Positions 23,728 to 33,496 are shown, numbered from the stretch's first letter. The stretch: DNA of 36,790 bases from Cytophagales bacterium CG12_big_fil_rev_8_21_14_0_65_40_12 (GCA_002786855.1 PCUU01000028.1:1-36790); one strand, 5' to 3'. The notes: generated from the letters alone by a model not told the origin. Program-made: numbers and translations.

Positions 23728-25176
23728 ATGAAAAAAATCTTTGTTTCCCTACTGATCTTCATAGCCGCATTTTTAGGCTATATCCTTTTCAAAACCTTCA
23801 CTTTCAGTTCCAAACAAATGGAAGTTGAAGCCGTGGAACCGATTGTGATCAATGATACTGTTCTTGATAGGTTTCAAACCGCTTTAAGGATCAAAACAAT
23901 TTCTTTTGAAAACCCCGCTGATTTTGATTCCACCCAATTCGAAGCCTTTAATCGCTTTTTAATGGAAAGCTTCCCATTGATAGATAGTTTACTCGAACAT
24001 CAGGTATTCAATGCATACAGTCACCTCTTTAAATGGAATGGAACCGACAATACTCTCAAACCAGCCATTCTTATGGGGCATATTGATGTGGTACCCATTG
24101 CCTCACCAGAGAAATGGTCGGTTGATCCCTTTGGGGGGACTATCCAAGACAATGTGATTTGGGGCCGTGGCACCATTGACGATAAATTCTCGGTAATGGG
24201 GATTTTAGAAGCGGTGGAATTACTGTTATCGGAGGGATTTCAACCCAAAAGATCGGTTTATTTGGCTTTTGGACACGATGAAGAAGTTGGTGGCGAAAAA
24301 GGTGCGGTTGCCATTGCTAAATATTTAAAGGAAAACGGTATTGAGGCAGCCTACATTTTGGATGAAGGATACGCCATCACGCAGCAATTAATCCCCGGTG
24401 TGGAGGATGATGTCGCATTTATAGGTATTGCTGAGAAAGGATCAACCACCATTGAACTTACCGTGGATATGGATGGCGGCCATTCCTCGCAACCAGCCTC
24501 GGAAACTGCCATAGATGTATTGGCCAATGCTGTCGCTCAAGTAAAAGGAAATCCATTGGAAGCCACACTTTCAGAACCTATGATGGGTTTCATCAATCAA
24601 ATTGGACCAGAAATGGGCTTTGTCAATAAAATGGCTTTTGCTAATACTGGTATTTTCAAACCCTTGATTGTGAGTACTTATGAAGGTACTGGTACAGGAA
24701 ACGCCTTGATAAGAACAACAACTTCACCCACTATTTTTCAGGCTGGGATTAAAGAAAACATTATCCCGACCTCTGCGAGGGCATTGATCAATTTTAGGAT
24801 TATCCCCGGCCAAACTGCCGATGATGTTTTAACTCATGTGAATGCTGTGGTCGATGATGAACGTGTGAAGACCAAATTCTTCGGTTTCAACTCAAATCCA
24901 TCTCCTGTTTCGCCAATAGATTCTGAAGGATATGACTTGATCAACAAAAGCATGAAACAGGTATTCAAAGGATTGCTGACCGCGCCCAACTTGGTAATTG
25001 CGGCAACTGATTCGAGACATTTCACCGAGATAAGCCCTAATATTTATCGATTTGTGCCTTATCATATCAATGCATCCAATATCAAAACCTTCCATGGCAT
25101 TGATGAGCGAATTCCTGTTGAAGATTACAAGAATGCAATTCGATTTTATAGGCAATTGATTTTGAATGGGAATTAG
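23728..25176 (+). CDS. Membrane-anchored M20 peptidase (carboxypeptidase S/PM20D1-like)
   Basis: The 482-residue protein starts with a signal-anchor helix (about 3-26) and then a full M20 dinuclear metallopeptidase domain. Metal and catalytic residues are visible: His118 and Asp120 in LMGHIDVVP, Asp151 in GRGTIDDKF, Glu185-Glu186 in GHDEEVGG, and the lid-domain segment GGHSSQPASETAIDVL. The nearest known groups are yeast carboxypeptidase S and animal PM20D1, which cut or make N-acyl amino acids and peptides. The enzyme should face the periplasm. It is a single-gene unit. Confidence 0.9.
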   Translation: MKKIFVSLLIFIAAFLGYILFKTFTFSSKQMEVEAVEPIVINDTVLDRFQTALRIKTISFENPADFDSTQFEAFNRFLMESFPLIDSLLEHQVFNAYSHLFKWNGTDNTLKPAILMGHIDVVPIASPEKWSVDPFGGTIQDNVIWGRGTIDDKFSVMGILEAVELLLSEGFQPKRSVYLAFGHDEEVGGEKGAVAIAKYLKENGIEAAYILDEGYAITQQLIPGVEDDVAFIGIAEKGSTTIELTVDMDGGHSSQPASETAIDVLANAVAQVKGNPLEATLSEPMMGFINQIGPEMGFVNKMAFANTGIFKPLIVSTYEGTGTGNALIRTTTSPTIFQAGIKENIIPTSARALINFRIIPGQTADDVLTHVNAVVDDERVKTKFFGFNSNPSPVSPIDSEGYDLINKSMKQVFKGLLTAPNLVIAATDSRHFTEISPNIYRFVPYHINASNIKTFHGIDERIPVEDYKNAIRFYRQLILNGN

Positions 25177-25202
25177 ACAACTTGATGATTTACGATCCTT
25201 GA

Positions 25203-25226
25203 GACTGCCTCGTGCCTCGCAGTGAC
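25203..25226. repeat. 24-bp dispersed element, copy 3
   Basis: Matches the sense of the left arm at 17837-17860, and differs at one position from the reverse complement of the right arm at 17887-17910. Here it stands alone, without a partner arm. Confidence 0.75.
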
Positions 25227-25341
25227 GGTACTGAACAATGGTCGTTTAAACAATCGCTCGGTTGCACCGAGTGATATATTCAGTTTTGGCTTCAAGCCAA
25301 TAGACTAATCAAGTTTCCAATTATAGGTATTCCCCAATAAA

Positions 25342-25366
25342 AAAGTCCGTTGATACAACGGACTTT
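25342..25366 (-). terminator. Rho-independent terminator of the four-helix membrane protein gene
   Basis: AAAGTCCGTTG and CAACGGACTTT form a perfect 11-bp stem with an ATA loop. On the minus strand it is followed by a T-rich tail, 23 bp after the stop codon at 25390. Confidence 0.85.
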
Positions 25367-25389
25367 GAAGTTCCAATGGTCTGTTCTAC

Positions 25390-25827
25390 TTAAAACCAAG
25401 CGCCTCCCAAGTTTCTGAATGGCCAAGGAATAGAAGCCAGAATTAAAATCAAACCGATTAAGTAGAAAGTGCTGATTGCCCCAAATTTCTTTGCATCTGT
25501 TGCTGCCCTTTTAGATTTGCTATAGCCCACTGTGATCAAGGCTATGGCGACCAACATTAATGAGATATGCTCTACAGCGTAAAATCTTAAAACATCATTC
25601 TTCATAAAGCCTTCAGTAAAACTTACTTTGGGGCTAATGAAATAAAGGACGAGACCAATCAACAGCTGAGCATGGGTAAAAATCAATGAGAATAAGGCAA
25701 GTTTCTTGTCTCCTGCACCCCATGTACCGCTTTTCTTTTTAGAAAAGGCATTAAAAATGGCTGCTACCAATAATATTAAAACGACCCATCTAAGGCCAGA
25801 ATGTGCATGTAAAAGTCCGTTATACAT
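25390..25827 (-). CDS. Four-helix membrane protein, possible heme-binding (cytochrome b-like)
   Basis: The 145-residue protein has four predicted helices: about 11-28, 44-65, 82-100 and 117-136. Histidines lie at or near membrane edges in the first three (His7, His9, His52, His87), within HAHSGLRW, FTHAQ and VEHIS. Similar Bacteroidota proteins are sometimes labelled cytochrome b. Pairs of intramembrane His could hold heme, but this is inference. No partner gene is adjacent; it has its own strong terminator. Confidence 0.7.
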   Translation of the reverse strand: MYNGLLHAHSGLRWVVLILLVAAIFNAFSKKKSGTWGAGDKKLALFSLIFTHAQLLIGLVLYFISPKVSFTEGFMKNDVLRFYAVEHISLMLVAIALITVGYSKSKRAATDAKKFGAISTFYLIGLILILASIPWPFRNLGGAWF

Positions 25828-26026
25828 AGTGTGCTGATTTAGTTTACATTAGCAAAGTAAATAGAAACACTGATTCTTTGCAGGTATTTAGATCACAGAT
25901 TTGAAAGATTATTGTGATTGTACTGATTTGATTAAATCTATAGCGCCATCTCAAATAAAAATTTAATATCACCGATTCTAAAATCCCATAATCAATCTAA
26001 TCCTCATAATCCGCGATACAGACGAC

Positions 26027-27064
26027 ATGAAAGCAGCATATTACAGTCAATTCCAAGGTGAAATCACCATTGAAAAACTCCCTGACCCAAAGCCCATTGA
26101 AGGTGCTGTAGTACTTAAGGTGGAAGCCACTGGCCTTTGTCGTTCGGATTGGCATGGTTGGATGGGCCATGATTCAGATATTCAACTTCCACATGTGCCC
26201 GGGCATGAGCTCGCAGGAACTGTTGTGGAGTTAGGAAAAGGCATTTCTAAATTCAAAATTGGCGACCGAGTGACCGTACCTTTTGTAAGCGGTTGCGGAA
26301 AATGTCCTCAATGTAATTCAGGAAATCATCAGGTTTGCGATACGCAATTTCAACCTGGGTTTACCCATTGGGGAAGTTTTGCTGAGCATGTGAGTATCCA
26401 TTATGCTGACACCAATTTGGTGCATTTACCCCATGAAATCAGTTTTGAAACTGCCGCTAGTTTGGGATGCAGGTTCATTACCTCTTTCAGGGCCGTGGCT
26501 CATCAAGGTGCTGTTTCGGGTGGTCAATGGGTAGCAGTGCATGGTTGCGGTGGTGTCGGACTTTCCGCCATTATGATTGCCGAAGCACTTGGCGCACAAG
26601 TAATTGCCATAGATTTAGATGATGAAAAATTAAGCTTCGCGAAAAGCATAGGTGCGCATTTCACAGTGAATGGAAGTAAGGAGAATGTAATCGAAGCGGT
26701 TAAATCAATCAGTAGAGGTGGTGTACATGTCTCTGTCGATGCACTGGGAAGTAAGGTGACTTGTTTCAATTCCATAGCTAACCTAAGAAAAAGAGGCAAG
26801 CACATTCAAGTGGGCTTGATGGCAGGCAACGATTATTTACCTGAAATCCCAATGCATTTGGTGGTTGCTCATGAACTCGAAATTTTAGGCAGCCACGGCA
26901 TGCAAGCCCATGCTTATCCTGAAATGATGGAAATGATTCAATCAGGAAAGCTTCAACCCGAAAAATTGATCGGTGAATTAATTAGTCTGAATGATGTGCC
27001 TAAACTACTTCCCAAAATGAATGAATTTCAGGGGATTGGAGTCAAGGTGATAAGTAAATTCTAA
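26027..27064 (+). CDS. Zinc-dependent alcohol dehydrogenase (MDR family)
   Basis: The 345-residue protein has the medium-chain dehydrogenase plan: GroES-like domain, then Rossmann domain with [17 protein letters not shown]. Catalytic zinc ligands are Cys38 in [10 protein letters not shown] and His60-Glu61 in GHELAGTV; the structural zinc lobe has Cys90, Cys93, Cys96 and Cys104. The Rossmann strand ends in IDLDDEKL, an acidic residue favouring NAD over NADP. The sequence resembles sorbitol/threonine or aryl-alcohol type enzymes; the substrate is not determined. Its stop codon overlaps that of the convergent DsrE gene. Confidence 0.92.
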   Translation: MKAAYYSQFQGEITIEKLPDPKPIEGAVVLKVEATGLCRSDWHGWMGHDSDIQLPHVPGHELAGTVVELGKGISKFKIGDRVTVPFVSGCGKCPQCNSGNHQVCDTQFQPGFTHWGSFAEHVSIHYADTNLVHLPHEISFETAASLGCRFITSFRAVAHQGAVSGGQWVAVHGCGGVGLSAIMIAEALGAQVIAIDLDDEKLSFAKSIGAHFTVNGSKENVIEAVKSISRGGVHVSVDALGSKVTCFNSIANLRKRGKHIQVGLMAGNDYLPEIPMHLVVAHELEILGSHGMQAHAYPEMMEMIQSGKLQPEKLIGELISLNDVPKLLPKMNEFQGIGVKVISKF

Positions 27065-27603
27065 AACTTAAGCGCAGCGTAACCCTTTAGCTGATAAGTG
27101 GTCATGGTCGTTAACATCGATGTGGCAACGCTAACCTCACTGGCCAATTTAGTGTGGTCAATATCTCTCCCCATTAAGGATTGAGAACATGCAAACATTG
27201 TTACCCCAGCGGCTGCCAACTCCTTAAAAAGCGGTAAATGAGGGTTGTCTACACCATATTTTGCATTGTAGGTTTCATTGTCTAGGGTAGACCAGATGGC
27301 ACCTCCATGGATAGCCAAAACAACATTCATTTTATCGGCAGGCATTCCGCCCATAGCGTGTAGGTTTAAAAGTCTGGCTACATTCTCCAAAGAGTACATC
27401 ACCGCCTTCGGATCGCTATCTCCAGTAGCAATATCGATTACCACTTTGTATTCCATATTAGGATCTGGGCGCTCCACGGCATGTGGTGCATCCATAATTC
27501 CACCATAGCCTTTTATTATTGGATTGATCATCTCTTGGCTAAAGGCCAAATTGCCGAGGAACAGCAGACCGAAAACGAAGCTCAACTTATTAAAAGTACT
27601 CAT
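27061..27603 (-). CDS. Secreted DsrE family protein, paralogue 1
   Basis: The 180-residue protein has a signal peptide ([23 protein letters not shown], cleavage after about residue 22) and a DsrE/F-like domain with [34 protein letters not shown] and the conserved Cys in [10 protein letters not shown]. DsrE-type domains carry sulphur on this cysteine or bind small ligands in sulphur relay; periplasmic members are less understood. A paralogue of the same mature length lies 72 bp upstream on the same strand, giving a tandem pair. Confidence 0.83.
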   Translation of the reverse strand: MSTFNKLSFVFGLLFLGNLAFSQEMINPIIKGYGGIMDAPHAVERPDPNMEYKVVIDIATGDSDPKAVMYSLENVARLLNLHAMGGMPADKMNVVLAIHGGAIWSTLDNETYNAKYGVDNPHLPLFKELAAAGVTMFACSQSLMGRDIDHTKLASEVSVATSMLTTMTTYQLKGYAALKF

Positions 27604-27675
27604 AAAATTTTTGATTAATTAGAACCACAAGTGACGCAATTCTCAACAATAAATCAACGCTTTTCTTTCAAAGCT

Positions 27676-28218
27676 TTAATCCCATTTAAAGTAAGCGTAG
27701 CCTTTTAATTGGTAAGTGCTGATGGCAGTAAGCGCAGAAGTAGCAATTTTTACTTGTGGAATCACCTCTTCAGATTTATTACCAAACATCGACAGAGATT
27801 GCCCACAAACCACCAATTCTACACCAGCTTCCGCTAGTTCTTCATACAATTTGATGTAGGGATTATCGAATTCGTATCTCTTTTTATACGCATCATTATT
27901 TACCACTGAGTTGGTCGCTTTGGCATGGATCACCACAGCTACATGTAAATTTTCAGGCTTAACCCCTCCCACCGCATGTAAATTAATGAGTCGAGCCACG
28001 TTTGTTGCCGAAAAATTAGCCACTGACGGTGCGTCCATATCGTGAATCAACTCGATCAAAATTTTGTACTCCATGTTGGGATCAGGCGCCACATCTACCT
28101 TGTCCAATTCCAGGATTCTTCCATAATTTTTAACGATCGGGTTCACCCATTTTTTCTCCTGAGCAAGCCCAACATTGGTGAAGAAAATAAAAAGAAGACA
28201 AGGTATTAAACGTTTCAT
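27676..28218 (-). CDS. Secreted DsrE family protein, paralogue 2
   Basis: The 180-residue protein starts at the ATG at 28218, giving a clean signal peptide MKRLIPCLLFIFFTNVGLAQ and the same length as its neighbour; an ATG 9 bp upstream is also possible. It shares [21 protein letters not shown], the Cys in VVCGQSL and TYQLKGYA with paralogue 1, by eye about 40 percent identical. The two genes are probably one transcript produced by tandem duplication. A role in periplasmic sulphur chemistry is inference. Confidence 0.83.
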   Translation of the reverse strand: MKRLIPCLLFIFFTNVGLAQEKKWVNPIVKNYGRILELDKVDVAPDPNMEYKILIELIHDMDAPSVANFSATNVARLINLHAVGGVKPENLHVAVVIHAKATNSVVNNDAYKKRYEFDNPYIKLYEELAEAGVELVVCGQSLSMFGNKSEEVIPQVKIATSALTAISTYQLKGYAYFKWD

Positions 28219-28360
28219 GATGCGCATTTTAGCAGAAAGAAAGTGAATATTGAGCCCTAATTCAACCCGTTGAAATAAAACAGCAGTTGTTTTGAAAATC
28301 ACCTACTACATTTAGATCATTGCATACCTTTTTGATCAGATTATTTTTCAACTTAACCAT

Positions 28361-29050
28361 ATGAAAGCACTTCGGATTTTCTTCATATTATTTTTTACCT
28401 GTAGTATTATGCATTTAGCTTCGGCACAAGACTGGGCCAACCTCGAACGATACAGGGCCGCCAACAGCAAACTAAGTTTACTGGAGAACAACGAAGACAG
28501 AGTCGTTTTCATGGGCAATTCTATTACCGAAGGTTGGATCAATATTCATCCTGACTTTTTTAAAGGAAAGCCTTACATCAATCGCGGAATTGGTGGACAA
28601 ACTACTCCGCAGATGCTCATCCGTTTTAAGCAAGATGTAATTGATCTTAAACCTGCTGTGGTAGTTATTTTAGCTGGCATCAACGACATTGCAGGCAACA
28701 CAGGGCCGTCATCCATAAAGATGATCACTGACAATATTTTTTCAATGGCAGAATTGGCCAAGGCCAACGGAATAAAAGTAATCCTTTGCTCTGTTTTGCC
28801 CGCGGCAGATTTTCCATGGAGGCCTGGCATGGATCCAGGGCCAAAGGTGGTAGAACTCAATAGCCATTTGGAAGGGTACAGCCAAGAGAATGACCTCATC
28901 TATGTCGATTATTTCTCTGCCATGGTGGATAACGCCAATGGCTTGAAACATGAGTTAGGCAGTGATGGAGTTCACCCGAATGTTGCTGGTTACCTGATTA
29001 TGGAGCCTTTATTAGAAAAAGGAATTGCTCAGGCGCTCAAGCAACGTTAG
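28361..29050 (+). CDS. Secreted SGNH/GDSL hydrolase
   Basis: The 229-residue protein has a signal peptide (about 1-22) and all four SGNH blocks: Ser54 in FMGNSITEGW, Gly in GIGGQTT, Asn in LAGINDIAG, and Asp202-x-x-His205 in SDGVHPN. Members close to this one are platelet-activating-factor-acetylhydrolase-like esterases and carbohydrate acetyl esterases. Export and fold suggest deacetylation of polysaccharide or lipid outside the cytoplasm. It is followed by the penicillin-acylase lipoprotein gene. Confidence 0.9.
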   Translation: MKALRIFFILFFTCSIMHLASAQDWANLERYRAANSKLSLLENNEDRVVFMGNSITEGWINIHPDFFKGKPYINRGIGGQTTPQMLIRFKQDVIDLKPAVVVILAGINDIAGNTGPSSIKMITDNIFSMAELAKANGIKVILCSVLPAADFPWRPGMDPGPKVVELNSHLEGYSQENDLIYVDYFSAMVDNANGLKHELGSDGVHPNVAGYLIMEPLLEKGIAQALKQR

Positions 29051-29150
29051 AAATTTTATTCACCGCCTTTTTCTGCGGTTGATATAATTGGTTCGGTTTA
29101 TTGGATTCAATTTTTGTACATTCAAGGGAATCTCCTTAAACCAAACCAAT

Positions 29151-31538
29151 ATGAAAGCCTTATTACCACTTATCCTCCTGCTTTTTATTTTTTCCTGCGC
29201 TAATGAATCAGACAATGAAATTTCAATCAATGGACTGAAAGCGCCAGTCGAAATCGTTCGCGATCAATGGGGACTCAACCATATTTATGCTAAAAATCAA
29301 CATGACCTTTTCTTTGCTCAAGGTTATGCAGCCGCACAAGACCGCCTTTTTCAATTTGAAATTTGGAGAAGGCAAGCAACAGGCACAGTTGCCGAAATTT
29401 TGGGAGAAAAAGAATTAAAAAGAGACATCGGTACTCGCTTATTCAAATTCAGAGGCAATATGAAAGAGGAAATGAATCACTATCATGATGATGGTGAAGA
29501 AATTATCACCGCCTATACTGATGGTGTGAATGCCTATATCGAAGAGGCACTTCAAAACCCAGATCAACTGCCCATTGAATTTAAAATCTTAGCCATTCTA
29601 CCTCAAAAATGGACTCCTGAGGTGGTTATCTCTCGTCATCAAGGGCTTTTGGGCAATATCGGCAGTGAACTTCAATTGGGTCGTGCGGTGGCCAAAGTGG
29701 GAGAAGATAAAGTAAAAGACCTGTATTGGTTCCATCCCAAGCAACCCGACCTAAAATTAGACCCAAGTATTAAGAAAGAACTGCTTTCAGACGATATCCT
29801 CGAACTCTATAATGCTTATCGCACTACTGTAAAGTTCACTAAAGAAGATGTTGTGCCTGCCTACCGAAATACGGCTCAAGAAAAAGCACTGACATCCCTT
29901 TTTGATGGAAAAAATGACTCGCTTTCTATTGGAAGCAACAACTGGGTAGTGAGTGGCAGCAAAATGGCCGATGGCAATACCTACATGGCCAATGATCCGC
30001 ATCGCAGTATTGCCGTTCCTTCGTTGCGTTATATGACGCATTTAGTGGCTCCAGGATGGAATGTCATTGGTGGTGGTGAACCAGAAATCCCAGGCATCTC
30101 CATTGGTCATAATGAATATGGGGCTTGGGGGCTCACGGTCTTCGAAACAGATGGAGAAGACCTGTACGTCTATGAACTCAATCCTGAAAACACCAATCAA
30201 TACAAATACAAAGGCGAGTGGATGGATATGGATGTCATTTCAGAAACAATCAAAATAAAAGGACAAGACGATCAAACCATCGACTTAAAATATACAAAAC
30301 ATGGGCCTGTGACTTATGTTGACGAAAAAAACCTTGTGGCCTATGCGGTGCGGTGCGCTTGGCTCGAACCTGGAGGATCGCCTTATTTGGCTTCGCTAAG
30401 AATGGACCAAGCCCAAACTTGGGAAGAATTTAGAGAAGCCTGCAATTACAGCCATATCCCAGGAGAAAACATGATTTGGGCAGATAAAAAAGGAAACATC
30501 GGTTGGCAAGCAGTGGGTATTGCGCCCATCAGAAATAATTTTAGTGGAATGGTGCCTGTACCTGGGGATGGCCGATATGAATGGGAAGGTTATTTGCCAA
30601 TCATTCAAAAACCCAATGACTTCAATCCAGAAAAAGGCTTTATCGCAACTGCTAATCAAAATGTGATTCCTGATGACTATGACAAATGGAATGCAGTTGG
30701 ATATACCTGGGCCGATCCTTTTCGTGGTGATCGGGTGAACGAGGTTTTAAACCAAGGAAATGCTTTCACCATGGAAGACATGCAAGCTTTGCAAGTTGAT
30801 TATTTGTCGCTTCCCGCCAGAACGCTTACTCCAATGTTGATGAACCTGAACTTATCAGGGCAAGCTGAAGAAGCCAAAGAAAAGATAAAAGGTTGGGACT
30901 ATAGACTAGAAGCCAATTCCATCGAAGCAGCCATTTATGTAGCCTTCGAAAATCAGCTTTCTGCTTTGGCAGGCCAAAAGTTCATTCCAAAGGAATTAAA
31001 AGGCATTACTTACCGAATTCAGTTGACAAAGATTATTGAATGGCTAAACACTCCTGAAGCCCATTTTGGCGCAAACGCAAGCCAAAAGAGAGATGAACTA
31101 CTGACCGAGGCATTTAATAATGGAGTGGCCTATTTGGCCGAAACCTTAGGCGAAGACATGGGCCAATGGCAATACGGTCAAGAAAAGTACAAGCATACTG
31201 CAATGCCTCATGCCCTTGGGGATTTGGTAAATGCTGAGCTCAAAGCAAAGATGAATTTAGGGCCATTGCCACGAGGTGGTAATTCTTATACCCCAGGTTC
31301 CACAGGTGGGGGCAATCGCCAGACCAGCGGAGCGTCTTTTAGAATGATCGTCAATACCGGAGATTGGGATGCTGCCGTAGCCACCAATGGACCAGGCCAA
31401 TCGGGCAATCCTGAAAGTCCTTTTTATAGTAATCTATTTGAGCCTTGGGCGAAGGATCAGTATTTTTCTGTTTATTACTCGAAAGAAAAAATAAACGAAG
31501 TAAGTGTGGAGAAAACGGTTTTAAAGCCGAAGAAATAG
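29151..31538 (+). CDS. Penicillin acylase family lipoprotein (Ntn hydrolase)
   Basis: The 795-residue protein starts at 29151 with a lipoprotein signal, MKALLPLILLLFIFSC (Cys16). It has a complete Ntn-amidase layout: A-chain region with HDLFFAQGYAAAQDRLFQFE, a linker, then the autocatalytic cut site at Ser262 in SIGSNNWVVSG, and the B chain with NDPHRSIAVPS and PGIPGISIGHN-like motifs. The family hydrolyses amide bonds of penicillins, acyl-homoserine lactones and other N-acyl compounds. The substrate is not visible; acyl-homoserine lactone or peptide side chains are options. Confidence 0.92.
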   Translation: MKALLPLILLLFIFSCANESDNEISINGLKAPVEIVRDQWGLNHIYAKNQHDLFFAQGYAAAQDRLFQFEIWRRQATGTVAEILGEKELKRDIGTRLFKFRGNMKEEMNHYHDDGEEIITAYTDGVNAYIEEALQNPDQLPIEFKILAILPQKWTPEVVISRHQGLLGNIGSELQLGRAVAKVGEDKVKDLYWFHPKQPDLKLDPSIKKELLSDDILELYNAYRTTVKFTKEDVVPAYRNTAQEKALTSLFDGKNDSLSIGSNNWVVSGSKMADGNTYMANDPHRSIAVPSLRYMTHLVAPGWNVIGGGEPEIPGISIGHNEYGAWGLTVFETDGEDLYVYELNPENTNQYKYKGEWMDMDVISETIKIKGQDDQTIDLKYTKHGPVTYVDEKNLVAYAVRCAWLEPGGSPYLASLRMDQAQTWEEFREACNYSHIPGENMIWADKKGNIGWQAVGIAPIRNNFSGMVPVPGDGRYEWEGYLPIIQKPNDFNPEKGFIATANQNVIPDDYDKWNAVGYTWADPFRGDRVNEVLNQGNAFTMEDMQALQVDYLSLPARTLTPMLMNLNLSGQAEEAKEKIKGWDYRLEANSIEAAIYVAFENQLSALAGQKFIPKELKGITYRIQLTKIIEWLNTPEAHFGANASQKRDELLTEAFNNGVAYLAETLGEDMGQWQYGQEKYKHTAMPHALGDLVNAELKAKMNLGPLPRGGNSYTPGSTGGGNRQTSGASFRMIVNTGDWDAAVATNGPGQSGNPESPFYSNLFEPWAKDQYFSVYYSKEKINEVSVEKTVLKPKK

Positions 31539-31598
31539 CACCCCACTTTCTTAAATAAAGATTGACAATTATATTTTAGCAAGACTTAAACAGACCAT

Positions 31599-33404
31599 AT
31601 GGCCACAACGAAAAACCTCTATAAAGACAACCTACTTTTAGAATGCTCTTGGGAAGTATGTAACCAATTAGGCGGCATCTACACCGTAATTCGTTCTAAA
31701 CTCCCCGCTACCTTAGAGAAATGGGGAGGGAATTACTGTCTTATTGGGCCATTGGTGAATGACGCCATCAATGTGGAATTCGAAGATATTTCGGAAATGG
31801 ATTCTCCTATTGGCAAAGCAGTGAGCCATATGCGCGACATGGGTTACGAAATCCGATATGGCACTTGGCTGGTCTCTGGCCGACCTAAAGTAGTTTTATT
31901 GAATCCTGACAATGTTTTCAACAAGCTGGACAGCATCAAGCTGCGCTATTTTAAAAATTTCGGAGTGCCGGCAGGCAAAGACGACTCGCTTTATGACGTC
32001 TCTTTGCAGTGGTGCGATACTGTTTATTCGTTCATGAAAATCCTTAGTGAAAAAGAAAAGAAGAAAGGCATCATCTTCCATGGCCATGAATGGATGACTT
32101 GCGGAACCATCTTGGATATCAAGAAAAATGCAATCAATGTCAAAACGGTTTTTACTACCCACGCCACGCGCTTGGGTCGGGTTTTGGCCACTAACATCAA
32201 AGACTTTTATACCCAAATGTCGTCCATTGACAATGAGGCAATGGCCAGACGCTTTGGAATTCCTGGCATTCATAAACTAGAAAAAGAAGGCGCAAAAGCA
32301 GCCGATATCTTTACCACAGTAAGCCAGATTACTGCTGAAGAATGTGAGCATTTGTTAGGTACTCGCCCACATCACGTAACGCCTAATGGATTGAATTTAG
32401 ATCGCTTTTCTGCCCAGCATAAAGTGCATATCCGCCACGATAAATACCGCGAAGTAATCAATGACTTTGTCATGGGGCATTTTTTTCATTCACAACCTTT
32501 CAATCTTAGCAAAACACTCTATTTCTTTACTAGCGGCCGTTATGAGCATGAAAACAAAGGTTTCGATATTACCATCAAGGCATTGTCGGTATTAAACGAA
32601 TGGTTGAAGAAAGAAAAAATAGATGTCACTATCGTGATGTTCTTTATCACCAAAGCCGAAGTCTATTCCATCAATCCCGATGTGCTTCATTCTAGGGCTT
32701 TGCTCGAAGAGATCAGAAAGAATTGTGGGGAGATCGAAAAGGAGATTTCTGAAAAGCTCTTTATCAAAGCGGCCAGCTCGGTAGGTGACCATAGGTTGCC
32801 GCCACTCAATGACTTTGTCGATGATTATTGGCGTTTGCGCTATCGCAGGGCAGTGCAATCTTGGAAAACAGACCGTTGGCCTTATATCGTTACCCATAAT
32901 TTGGTGAATGATATTGATGACCCGATTCTAAAGGATTTAAGAGCTTCAAAACTCTTCAACAGCCCGCTAGACAAGGTGAAAATTGTGTATCACCCTGAAT
33001 TTATCTCGCCCACCAATCCGCTTTTTGCCTTGGAGTATTCTCAATTCGTGAGAGGCTGTCATCTTGGGATTTTCCCGAGCTATTATGAACCTTGGGGATA
33101 TACGCCATTAGAATGTATCGCGCGTGGAGTACCTACTATCACTTCAGATCTTTCGGGTTTTGGTTCTTATATCGAAGACCTCAATGATAACCCTGACGAA
33201 ACGGGGGTATTTGTATTAAAAAGGAAAGGTAAAAGACGGGATTTGGTGATTGAAGATTTAGCCAAATTGATGTTCCAGTTCTCTAAATCAACTCAAGGTT
33301 ATCGGTCCATTCAGAGGAATAAGTTAGAGGATTTCTCCCAGGCTTTTGACTGGCATCACCTTACTGAAGAGTATGACGAGACATATAAAATGGCGATTTC
33401 TTAA
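31599..33404 (+). CDS. Glycogen synthase, GT3 (eukaryote-like) family
   Basis: The 601-residue protein matches GT3 glycogen synthases of yeast and animals rather than bacterial GT5 GlgA: LLLECSWEVCNQLGGIYTVIRSK (donor-binding loop), FHGHEWMTCGTILD, FTTHATRLGRVL, and the E-x7-E motif with Glu497 and Glu505 in YYEPWGYTPLE. GT3 enzymes use UDP-glucose to extend glycogen. The C-terminal helix that holds an arginine cluster for glucose-6-phosphate in eukaryotes has only a few basic residues here (SIQRNKLED), so that control may be lost. No glgB or glgC is in the window. Confidence 0.93.
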   Translation: MATTKNLYKDNLLLECSWEVCNQLGGIYTVIRSKLPATLEKWGGNYCLIGPLVNDAINVEFEDISEMDSPIGKAVSHMRDMGYEIRYGTWLVSGRPKVVLLNPDNVFNKLDSIKLRYFKNFGVPAGKDDSLYDVSLQWCDTVYSFMKILSEKEKKKGIIFHGHEWMTCGTILDIKKNAINVKTVFTTHATRLGRVLATNIKDFYTQMSSIDNEAMARRFGIPGIHKLEKEGAKAADIFTTVSQITAEECEHLLGTRPHHVTPNGLNLDRFSAQHKVHIRHDKYREVINDFVMGHFFHSQPFNLSKTLYFFTSGRYEHENKGFDITIKALSVLNEWLKKEKIDVTIVMFFITKAEVYSINPDVLHSRALLEEIRKNCGEIEKEISEKLFIKAASSVGDHRLPPLNDFVDDYWRLRYRRAVQSWKTDRWPYIVTHNLVNDIDDPILKDLRASKLFNSPLDKVKIVYHPEFISPTNPLFALEYSQFVRGCHLGIFPSYYEPWGYTPLECIARGVPTITSDLSGFGSYIEDLNDNPDETGVFVLKRKGKRRDLVIEDLAKLMFQFSKSTQGYRSIQRNKLEDFSQAFDWHHLTEEYDETYKMAIS

Positions 33405-33429
33405 ACTCTAAGTCGATAGAATGGGTATT

Positions 33430-33444
33430 GCGCCCCTTCAGGGC
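33430..33444. repeat. GCGCCCCTTCAGGGC unit, copy 1
   Basis: Identical to 33497-33511; GCCC and GGGC can pair around CTTCA. Confidence 0.8.
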
Positions 33445-33465
33445 TCAGATACCTTTTGTATTGAT

Positions 33466-33488
33466 AAGAATGGCCTTTGGCCGTTCTT
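33466..33488. repeat. AAGAATGGCC/GGCCGTTCTT hairpin
   Basis: A 10-bp stem with one wobble pair and a TTT loop, between the two GCGCCCCTTCAGGGC units. Confidence 0.7.
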
Positions 33489-33496
33489 TAGATATA

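Larger units (their letters stand above)
25177..25389. other. Intergenic region with hairpin repeats
   Basis: This 213-bp gap contains the third copy of the 24-bp dispersed element (25203-25226), two further hairpins, TC(G)CTCGGT-TGC-ACCGAG(T)GA (25254-25274) and TTGGC-TTCAA-GCCAA (25286-25300), and the terminator of the minus-strand gene. Confidence 0.6.

Noticed and set aside
29062-29079. Terminator after the SGNH hydrolase gene (ACCGC/GCGGT)
   Set aside because: The stem is only 5 bp with an 8-nt loop and no T run follows.
29088-29150. Longer start for the penicillin acylase
   Set aside because: The extension would hide the lipobox; the ATG at 29151 gives a normal signal.
31541-31580. 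Promoter for the glycogen synthase gene (TTTC-N19-TATATTTT)
   Set aside because: Both boxes carry a mismatch and such AT-rich matches occur by chance; not listed as a feature.
31599-33404. Glycogen operon
   Set aside because: No branching enzyme, GlgC or phosphorylase gene is adjacent; the neighbours are a hydrolase and a DUF1028 gene.
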